From the NCBI RefSeq assembly GCF_012396235.1, contig NZ_JAAXPA010000012.1, positions 124,001 through 188,000 on the forward strand: 64,000 nucleotides of DNA. The letters are read 5' to 3'. The stretch comes from Rhodococcus opacus. Its GTDB lineage: Bacteria > Actinomycetota > Actinomycetes > Mycobacteriales > Mycobacteriaceae. Shown here piece by piece: positions 56,970-64,000 of this stretch; position 1 is the first letter of the stretch, and each line of letters begins with the position of its first letter. The notes under the pieces are model-generated. The model was not told the origin of the DNA. It made no database searches and saw only the letters and a list, made by a program, of their open reading frames with translations. A program made the translations under genes and the position numbers.

Positions 56970-56989
56970 CTATTATCTATAGAAAGTGA
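56970..56989. promoter_or_regulatory. GntR-type operator C (regulator/CMD gene)
   Basis: CTATTATCTATAGAAAGTGA has the first 16 bases identical to the reverse complement of operator A. It is in the 261-bp region between the divergent CMD and GntR genes (56820-57080), 92 bp before the GntR start, consistent with autoregulation. I see no other feature in this region. Confidence 0.65.
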
Positions 56990-57080
56990 TAGCCAAGGCG
57001 TAGGTATGGTTCTAAATGGATCTGTCTGCGCCCAGGGAGCGCGGACAGTCGCCGCCCTCCGACAATGGAGAGGACATGAA

Positions 57081-57746
57081 ATGCCCAAGGCCTTTGTCGG
57101 ACGTGCGCAGCTATCAACCGAAGTCGAATCCTATGTGCGAGAACAGATTCTTACGGGCGAGTTCCCCGCGGGATCTCGAGTACGTGCCGAGAACCTCGCC
57201 GAGGATCTCGGTGTCAGCCCGACTCCAGTCAGAGAGGCCCTGCAGGCGCTACGTGGCCAGGGATTCTTGAGTCTCGAGCCCCGGAAAGGTTTCCGCGTTC
57301 TGGCGCTCAGCGATCAAGACATCGAAGACGTCTTCCTCGCCCAAGCGTTCCTGGCAGGACAACTGGCGCGTCGCGCCGCCACGAACCTCTCCGACGACCA
57401 GCTCGACAATCTGACACAGATGCACGACGAGATCGATCAGGCAGCTGCGCGGAGAGACAGTGAGACCGTCCAAGATCTCAACGACAGCTTTCATCGAATC
57501 ATCAACAAGAGCGCGGGTTCCCCGAAGCTGAGACTGCTGCTGAGCAATACACTGTTCTACGTACCGAGCCGGTTCTTTGCCACGAATCATCAGTACCCGT
57601 CATCGGACCATCGCCGGGAAGTCCTGAGCGCGCTACGTCGCCGCGATCCGGACGCAGCGGAGCAATCGATGTCCCACCTAATCTCCCATTCCGGCCACCA
57701 GCTACGTGAATTTCTCGGTAACCGAGGAATCGAAGATGCCAGTTAG
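57081..57746 (+). CDS. GntR-family regulator (FCD) of the catabolic island
   Basis: A 221-residue FadR/FCD-type GntR protein. The winged HTH at about residues 12-75 contains LTGEFPAGSRVRAENLAEDL GVSPTPVREALQALRGQGFL; the FCD domain follows (VFLAQAFLAGQLARRAATNL, DLNDSFHRIINKSAGSPKLR). A GGAGAGGA ribosome binding site decides the ATG at 57081. It lies at the edge of the island and is the best candidate binder of the three TCTATAGA palindromes. The inducer is probably the acyl-CoA or acid of the pathway. 57747-57926 shows no further gene. Confidence 0.88.
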   Translation: MPKAFVGRAQLSTEVESYVREQILTGEFPAGSRVRAENLAEDLGVSPTPVREALQALRGQGFLSLEPRKGFRVLALSDQDIEDVFLAQAFLAGQLARRAATNLSDDQLDNLTQMHDEIDQAAARRDSETVQDLNDSFHRIINKSAGSPKLRLLLSNTLFYVPSRFFATNHQYPSSDHRREVLSALRRRDPDAAEQSMSHLISHSGHQLREFLGNRGIEDAS

Positions 57747-57926
57747 TCGTCCATTCTTTCGTCCGGTGATGATTTGCGTTCGGGGCGTCAATCGGGACAC
57801 TCTGGACAATCGGGATCACCTGTCGGCTAACTCCCGCTCCGACCTGGCCACCGCGATGTCCCCGGATCAGTATGGGGGACGAGCCAAGTCTGGCCCGGCC
57901 AGAACAACCGTCAACGACCTCCGGGG

Positions 57927-58374
57927 CTACTCCTTACCTGGTTGCGACGTTCCAGGCTCGAGGTGATCGACCAGGCGCGAATGGTCGGAGCGGTTTGATA
58001 GGTGCGGCGGTCGGTTGCGTGCGTCGCGGCGGAAGTTGTCATTCTCGATGGTCAGTACGTGCAACGCGCGAGCGAACGTTTCGCTGGTCAGGCGGTAGCG
58101 GTCTCGTTCGCGTCTCGCAGCGACTGGTTGGTCTTCAGGGCGGCGATCTGCTCACGAAGCTTGACCTCGTTGTCGGGGACGCCGGCGCGGGTTCGTCGCT
58201 GCGCGTAGAAGAGATCCTTGAGGTCGGTATGCTTGTGGGTCAGCTTGTTTCGCTTCACTCCAGCTTCTTGCGCGAGGCTGACGATGTCGAGCTTGCCCGA
58301 CGAGCGCAGCGGTGTCCCGCGAACAATCGCTGCATGGCCGCGGTGATGGCACGCCGGTCGTCCTCATCGGTCAA
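57927..58374 (-). pseudogene. small TnpC-like accessory protein of the recombinase cassette, frameshifted
   Basis: Reconstructed product of about 145 residues from a TTG at 58374 (LTDEDDRRAITAAMQRLFAG), then after a frameshift PLRSSGKLDIVSLAQEAGVK RNKLTHKHTDLKDLFYAQRR, and after another ERDRYRLTSETFARALHVLT IENDNFRR to the TAG at 57927. The middle is a coiled coil (NEVKLREQIAALKTNQSLR). Such small DNA-binding partners follow tyrosine recombinases in Tn554-like cassettes. The start overlaps the recombinase stop by 11 bp. Frameshifts make it inactive. Confidence 0.6.
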
Positions 58375-60425
58375 CGTCGGTCTCCTCGCGGCTGGTGATG
58401 CGGGTTCGCTCATGCTGCTCGACGAGCGTGTCCAGGTGGGCTACGCGTTGACCGAGGCGTTCACGCAGCGGCATCGGGGTGGCCGGCTCGACGACTTCTT
58501 TGCGGAGCCGGGCGATCTCGCTGCGCAGTGCAGCGATGTGGGTGTCGGTGCGCGCGATGTTCGCGCAGGCCGGATCGCACCGGTCGACCGCGGGGGATTT
58601 CGACCGGCCGGGTGGGTGGGTGCGGTCGGGGCGGCAGAGCGCTTTGGCTGGATCGTAGTTGCAGGTGAGGAACGCTTTCCGGGTTGTCGTAGACGTGGAA
58701 TTGGGGGACGGCGAGCAGTGCGGTCGCCTGATTGGGTGTCAGGTACATGCCCTCGAATCGGAGCTGTGCTCCGGTGGCGGCGCTGATCAGGCGGCGGGCG
58801 GCGGGTCCGGAGACGTGTTCGCCGCGGTGGAGGCGATCGGCGACGGTGTCGAGGTAGTCGGCCATGGCTCGTGCGGTTTCGATGTCGAGGATCCGGCGTG
58901 GTCCGTCGCGGGCTTGTCCGGCGTAGCCGTCGGTGACCGAGGAGGCGCGCAGGTGCCCGTACTGCAGCGCGAGCCGCGACGCGGCCGCCGGGCAGGCGGG
59001 CGATGTGCCAGGCGAGGGTTCGCCGGAAGCGGTTGTCCTGAACCCGGCCGGCCGGATCGTCGGGGATGGTTTCGTCGGGCCGCGTAGTCGTTCAGCCATG
59101 CGGTGAAGGCCGCGATCCGACCGTTGGCGCCCTGACAGGTCAGGGCCTCTCCACGCCGCTTACGGGAGCCCGATGTGGTCGAGGCCCAGGCAGTTTTCAC
59201 GGGGAACAACAACGGCCCGTCCGCCATTCGCTCGAGCACGCGTACCGCGCGGACCACCGGCGCGATTGCGGTCCAGGGCGTGTCCCGGGGAAGCCCACCG
59301 ACCACATGCTTGCCGTCGCCGTCGCGGGCGTCCTTGAAGTAGTTGCCGTGGATTTGGTAGCCGTGGGGGTGCGGGTCGTCGGTCCCGGGTTCTGGGCAAC
59401 ACCCGACCCGCAGCTCGAGCGCTTCGTCGGGTCTCATCCCGGTCAGGTACAAGATGACGATCAGGCAGGCCGTCGACAGTCGGTGCATGAGCTGCGGGGC
59501 CTCATGGAAGGTGATGTGCTCGAGCCACGCTCGCCCGCCCAGGCGCCCCCGGATGGGGCTGCCGAGCGGTGACTCGGCCGCCACGGGCAGGTGCGGTCCG
59601 TAGGCCCGGACGGCGTGGCTGGCCTGCTCCTTGCTGGCGTTCGCGCGGCCCGCGAGGTAGGAGATCGCGAGCATCGGGCGTCCGTTGTGGATGCGACCGG
59701 GCAGTGGCCGGTTCTCGGCGGCGAACTGTTCGACCAGCTTCCGCATGGCCGCGGACGCCGCGGGGTTGGCGTGCGGCCGGATCCGGGCGGTCAGCGTGTG
59801 GTGTTCCTGCCAGGCGGTGAGGGTGTCGTCGGCGAAGTCGTCGACGAACCGCATCGCCCAGATCAGCAGCGGCGACATCACCGCCGCCGGGTGTATCGGG
59901 GAGGTGCCGTTCTCGTTGGCGGACTCGGTCCGCGGCAGGTAGTCCCGCATGCATTCGGCCTGCCAGGGCGGCATCGGAATGCGGTCGCCGGGCGGCAGGT
60001 GCGGCGCGAATCCCCACAGCAGGCTGACGGCGGCGAGGCGATTGACCGCCGTCGTCGTGGAGATCCCGCGACGGCCGACCTCGACGGCGTAGTCGGCGAG
60101 GTCGTCGACGGTCAGTGCATCGAGTTGGGTGATATTGCGGGTGAGCAGCCACTGCGCGAGTTGGCACCAATTGGCCGACGACGTTGCGCATCGAGGCCGG
60201 GTGCGGCCACTTGCGTCTGCGGGCGGTGCGACTGCCCAGTAGCGCGTCGGGGGTCGGTAGGTTGACCAACGCCCACCCGGCGCGTCGGAACGCCGGCCGC
60301 AGCGGCAGCGGAAACAGCTGCCAGTTCAGGCAATCGTGCACCTGGTGGTCGTTGGTGTTCAGCGGGGACAGATCCCACCGCAGGTGCTGGCCACCGCTGG
60401 GGTTGGAGGCGGGCGCGGTGCTCAT
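58364..60425 (-). pseudogene. tyrosine recombinase (catalytic member of cassette), frameshifted
   Basis: Starts MSTAPASNPSGGQHLRWDLS at 60425, overlapping the upstream stop by 4 bp. The core-binding domain (PHPASMRNVV then after a frameshift near 60175 WLLTRNITQLDALTVDDLAD) leads to the catalytic domain: CLIVILYLTGMRPDEALELR with the active Arg. After a frameshift near 59070 come LALQYGHLRASSVTDGYAG with the His/Tyr region and LDIETARAMADYLDTVADRL. Near 58680 a third shift enters a Zn-finger-like end (CNYDPAKALC, CDPACANI) and EIARLRKEVVEPATPMPLRE, ending at 58364. At least three frameshifts abolish function. Confidence 0.75.
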
Positions 60426-62170
60426 GCGTCGAATGTCCTGCGGAGCAGCCGGTCGATGGTCGTGCGGTCCGCATCGGTGATCCGGGTGCGAGCGTCGGAT
60501 CGTTCGCCCGCGGTGGTGTGGGTGTCCAACAGCGCAGAAACCCGCTGAAAGTGCTGCTGCCACTGCCGCTCCCACACGGTGGTGTCCAGGACGGCGTGCA
60601 GTTCGGTCAACCCGTCGTGCAGGTGGACCAGCCGCGGCAGGTGTCGTCGGGGTGGCGACCGCGTTCGGGCAGGCCAAGCACAGCAGGAACGACGCGGTGC
60701 ACGGCAGGCCCGGGTCGTTGTGCGGGCTGTGGGTGAAATCGGCGCAGGCCGCGGGGGCCGTGTCGAGGTCCCCGCGTGCGATGGCCGCGGCGAGTTCGGG
60801 ATCGTCGGACAACTCGACCAAGGTTTCGGCGTCGCCGCCGAGGACCAGCCGCATCGCACCGACGAGGTGGGCGTGCTCGGCGGCGTCGGTGAGTCCTCGC
60901 GCGATCGTCTCCCTCGCTGCCTCTCGGCCGGACGGATCCCGCAGCATGTAGACCGTGTCGTGGACCTCGTGGGTGTTTTGGGCCGGTTCCTTGCGGATCA
61001 GCACCTGCAGGTGCGCCGCAGCCGGCGCAGGCTCACCGATTCGTTCCCGACCGTCAGACTCTTGGCGATGCCGAACCCGAATTCCTGCCCGCAGCGAGAC
61101 GGACACGCGGTGCGGTAGACCAACAGCCGATCAGTCGGTCGGCCCCGTACCGCCAGGGTCTCCCTGGCCGGTTCGGTGGCCTCGATGACCTGGCGCAGCA
61201 GCCGTCCCGCACTGCCCGGGTCGTTGTCGACGAGGTTCGTGCTGGTGTGCCGCAGCCGCACCGGTCGGCGCGGCTTGTCGAGGTGCACGGTGAAGACGTC
61301 AACGTTGTCGGCGACGGCCGGTCGTGCTCCGGGATCCGCATCCGATGCAACACGGACTTGTTCCACGACTCGCTGGCCACCAGCAGGACCGCCGCCGCGA
61401 ACACTTCACCGCGGCTCAGGAACAGCCGGCCCCAGGTCTTCTCCGGTGCCAGCCCGCCGAGGGCGGACAGATGCCGGCGCGACGGCCGTCGCCCGCAGTC
61501 TGGCCGGGCCGCGAGCAATGGCACCTCACCCGTGCGGGCCACACAGTCCAGCACCTCACCGAGCAACCATTCGCTGCTCGCCGCCCGGAACTCGCCGGCC
61601 CGCCAGCGACGGAGATGTTCGCGGTTGTCCCGGATCCTGATCAGGGCGCTGTTGAACACGGCCCCCGCGGCTGAGCGGATGCGCAGAAACTCTTGGTAGG
61701 TGTAGGCGCTCTCCGTCGACGCCGGCGCGGGGACGACGCGCCGATCGACGATCTCGAGGGTCTCGGATGGAAGCTCGCGCACCTGGGCCAGAAGCGCTCG
61801 GAGCGCGACCAGGTGGTGGCGAGTTCCGGCGGTCGGGGGAAGCGACATCCGCCAGGAAATCCACACGGCGGGCGTGATCTGCGCCATCGAATCCGGCGGC
61901 CGCTCCAAGGTGGCCAACCCGCGCAGCAACAACCGAGCACTCTGATAGCCGCAGTAGCAGGTGACCCACGCACGCCACCCGCCTGCCGGCCCGATCTGGC
62001 GGTCGAGCGCCGCCGCGAACTGTTGCCGCAGCTGCATGCCGCCGGGCAGCGGTGTGAAGTCGAAAGCGCCTTCGGCAACTCCATTTTCGGACCAAAGGTC
62101 ACCACCAGGCCGGTGCTGTCCAACGAGGCCGGACGTCGATACTCCGCGGCGGGCAGGCGCACCGTGTGTG
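60422..62170 (-). pseudogene. large integrase-like accessory protein of the cassette, frameshifted
   Basis: About 570 residues in at least four frames. Segments in order: DLWSENGVAEGAFDFTPLPG (about 62095), RQQFAAALDRQIGPAGGWRA, YQEFLRIRSAAGAVFNSALI, LGGLAPEKTWGRLFLSRGEV FAAAVLLVASESWNKSVLHR, then after shifts near 61325, 61030 and 60655 NVDVFTVHLDKPRRPVRLRH, VYMLRDPSGREAARETIARG LTDAAEHAHLV, and RHLPRLVHLHDGLTELHAVL. It is the second member of four-gene recombinase cassettes and has a degenerate integrase-like fold. Role in the transposition complex is inferred only. Confidence 0.6.
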
Positions 62171-62669
62171 TCGCCACCGGGCTACGCTCCACCGCGCCGG
62201 TGACCACCGCCCAGTCGAACAGCAATTTGAACGCGGCCAACTCCCGAGCCCACTTGGCTCCACAGACCCGCCGCGGGTTGTCCGTCGACCGGCGTCGCCA
62301 CGCCTCGTAGTCACCGATGTCGTCGTAATTAGCTTGATCCCAGTACCTTCCGCGCCGCCACAGGAAGCTGAAGAACAGGCGGTAATCCTTCACATACGAC
62401 TGCCGGGTTCCCTCGGCGAGAAACGCGAACCTCGACCGACGGAAGAACCTCGCCAGTCGCGGATCGATCCGACCGACCGGGTCGATCAGGATAGGCGTGG
62501 CCTCGTCGATGCCCAGCGCCCGCTCGCGGGCATCGATGTCCACCCACCGGTCCAGCGCATCGTCGAACCCTACGGGCACCTCGACATCACGAGTAGTCCA
62601 GTACAACATCCACTCACCGCCGTCGAACCAGTCCGAAGTACATCCGGAAACCGCGTCCACAGTGGGCAC
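62170..62669 (-). pseudogene. tyrosine recombinase, N-terminal part only
   Basis: Begins with GTG at 62669 (PTVDAVSGCTSDWFDGGEWM). Recognisable are FAFLAEGTRQSYVKDYRLFF SFLWRRGRYWD and AKWARELAAFKLLFDWAVVT G, the SAM-like core-binding domain of integrases. After VERSPVATHTV (about 62170) it joins sequence belonging to the next gene, so the catalytic C-terminal domain has been deleted. First gene of the cassette. Confidence 0.65.
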
Positions 62670-62725
62670 CCTGCGAACGTAACTCCGTCACGGCCGATAC
62701 TGCCTGCAACTCGCCCAGACCGTCG

Positions 62726-62815
62726 AGGGAACTGCTGCTCGCCGCCTGTCACAACCTCCGCAAGCTCCACGGCGTAGTCGGTGTCCACGGCCTCGCGGCC
62801 CTCGCCGCGAGCTGA
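62726..62815 (+). pseudogene. transposase C-terminal scrap
   Basis: A 29-residue frame RELLLAACHNLRKLHGVVGV ending with TGA at 62813-62815. The ACHNLRKLH motif is typical of the extreme C-terminus of IS1182/IS5-type transposases (LACxAHNLLKL). Nothing upstream matches, so it is a leftover of another insertion. It lies between the recombinase cassette and the MBL gene. Confidence 0.4.
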
Positions 62816-62866
62816 CCTCCCGGTCAGCCGCCACCCGCTCGGTACGGACACCCGCGCAACCTGCGC

Positions 62867-63778
62867 TCATCCCGAACCAATCTGCCCACCCACTGCCGGC
62901 CCAATCGACTCCGGCGCACCCTGGCAACGATCCCGATTGGCAATACAGACCCACGCTCCTAGCCCGCTCCTAGCCCGCTCTCCGGCCAGATCCTCGAACA
63001 GTGTCGGGTCGTGGGCGGAGAAGACGCGCACCCGCGGCGCCACCTGATTGTTCAGTTCTCGTAGCCGGCGATGATTGCCGCGGATCTTCGAACGGTCCAC
63101 CGCGATCAGCTCTTCCATCACCCGCAGGGCGCGACCCTCGGTTCCCGGCGACACCTGTCCGGGGGCGGCGACGGTGCTGCGGTGGTAGAAGGCGTCGCCC
63201 GCGTGCAGCAGCCAGCCCTTCTCGCCGGTGTCGACGGCCACCGCCGCGTGACCGCGGGTGTGGCCGGGCATCGGGACGAGCACGATGCGGTCGCCGACAC
63301 CGGCGATCGGGTAGGTGTCGGAGAACCCGAGCACGGATTCGCCCGGCCCCGAATAGGTGTGCAGCGTGGGTTCGGGGGTGAGCTGGGCGGGACGGTACCG
63401 GACCTTCTCCCGGAACGACGAACGTCCCTCCGACGCCGTTCGTTCCGCGGCGGTGGTGTGCAGGGTGGCGTTCGGGAAGTCGGCGACGCCGCCGATGTGG
63501 TCGAAGTCGAGATGGGTCGCGACGATGTGGGTCACGTCCGCAGGATTCAGGCCCAGCTTCTCGAGCCGGCGGACCGCCGTCTCCGACTCCCGGAACCGGG
63601 CGCCCATCAGGTTCGCGTACCGGCCGACGCGTCCGGTGGGATCGGCCACGTCCGCCAGCCCGAAGCCGGAGTCGACCAGCACGATGCCCGCGTCGGTTTC
63701 ACACGCCAGCACATGGCACACCAACCGCCCGATGAGCGCCGAGGAGAACGAGCCGCAATTGAGGTGGTGTACCCGCAT
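62867..63778 (-). CDS. MBL-fold metallo-hydrolase
   Basis: A 303-residue metallo-beta-lactamase-fold hydrolase. The main metal motif is VATHLDFDHIGG (His-x-Asp-x-Asp-His instead of HxHxDH), followed by MPGHTRGHAAVAVD with His and LLHAGDAFYH with the bridging Asp. It starts MRVHHLNCGSFSSALIGRLV. Similar proteins act on lactones or thioesters; the change of the second His to Asp occurs in part of the family. The last ~35 residues after LFEDLAGERAR (GLGAWVCIANRDRCQGAPES) look unlike the family and may be appended by the rearrangement at 62816-62980, where CTCCTAGCCCG occurs twice in tandem. Confidence 0.78.
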   Translation of the reverse strand: MRVHHLNCGSFSSALIGRLVCHVLACETDAGIVLVDSGFGLADVADPTGRVGRYANLMGARFRESETAVRRLEKLGLNPADVTHIVATHLDFDHIGGVADFPNATLHTTAAERTASEGRSSFREKVRYRPAQLTPEPTLHTYSGPGESVLGFSDTYPIAGVGDRIVLVPMPGHTRGHAAVAVDTGEKGWLLHAGDAFYHRSTVAAPGQVSPGTEGRALRVMEELIAVDRSKIRGNHRRLRELNNQVAPRVRVFSAHDPTLFEDLAGERARSGLGAWVCIANRDRCQGAPESIGPAVGGQIGSG

Positions 63779-63819
63779 GGGGGCTCACGCTAGCCGAGTC
63801 GGTGTTCGCGGGGCGCCGA

Positions 63820-64000
<181 letters not shown>

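Overview
The window is high-G+C actinobacterial chromosome, most probably Rhodococcus (jostii/opacus group) or a close relative in the Mycobacteriales. Evidence: a mycobacterial-type leuS neighbourhood (MFS, YqgE/AlgH and leuS, as around Rv0037c-Rv0041), mycothiol-type DinB/maleylpyruvate isomerase-fold proteins, DUF5990, DUF5994, DUF4185 and DUF6777 families, and frequent GTG starts. No rRNA, tRNA or CRISPR array was seen.

Layout. (1) 1-1319 is a scrap yard: a decayed transketolase, a sigma-factor tail and the 5' end of an IS5-type transposase. (2) 1320-9557 is one leftward sugar operon: GH32 hydrolase, ABC binding protein, two permeases, LacI repressor, second GH32 and a PfkB kinase. It is driven from a compact control region (9571-9629) with paired operators and a CRP/GlxR-like site. 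Both hydrolases lack signal peptides, so intact fructosyl-oligosaccharides are probably imported, cut inside and phosphorylated. The operon has no ATPase gene. (3) 9680-10530 is a broken IS5-type element whose right end abuts half of a chromosomal hairpin repeat. (4) 10538-42172 is mostly core-like chromosome: secreted DUF4185 protein, thioesterase, transporters, a TetR/epimerase pair with twin operators, YqgE, leuS, DUF proteins, a phosphonate-type oxidoreductase/hydrolase pair with a GntR regulator, an epoxide hydrolase-like protein, a DUF692 (MNIO) cluster, a PPOX/HTH pair, lysE/lysG and a PHP phosphoesterase. Recurrent hairpins containing GTGAGT...ACTCAC end several genes and often contain their stop codons. 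(5) 42349-43600 is a shattered IS1182-like transposase. (6) 43642-57746 is a CoA-thioester catabolic island: acyl-CoA ligase, Zn-ADH, MaoC/HTD2-like hydratase, SMP-30 lactonase, CaiB CoA-transferase, two thiolase/DUF35 pairs, an SDR pair with one apparently dead partner, NIPSNAP protein, MHS transporter, a carboxymuconolactone decarboxylase-like protein and a GntR/FCD regulator. Three near-identical palindromes suggest one regulon. (7) 57927-62669 is a decayed four-gene tyrosine-recombinase cassette (Tn554-like organisation). (8) 62726-64000 holds a transposase tail, an MBL-fold hydrolase and the 3' end of thiG.

The most interesting candidate system is the three-gene DUF692 operon at 34484-36502. 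A membrane protein with a C-terminal Cys-Gly tail is translationally coupled to a DUF692 multinuclear-iron oxygenase-like enzyme and a small partner protein. This looks like a peptide-modifying system acting on a membrane-anchored substrate. The substrate gene carries one apparent frameshift.
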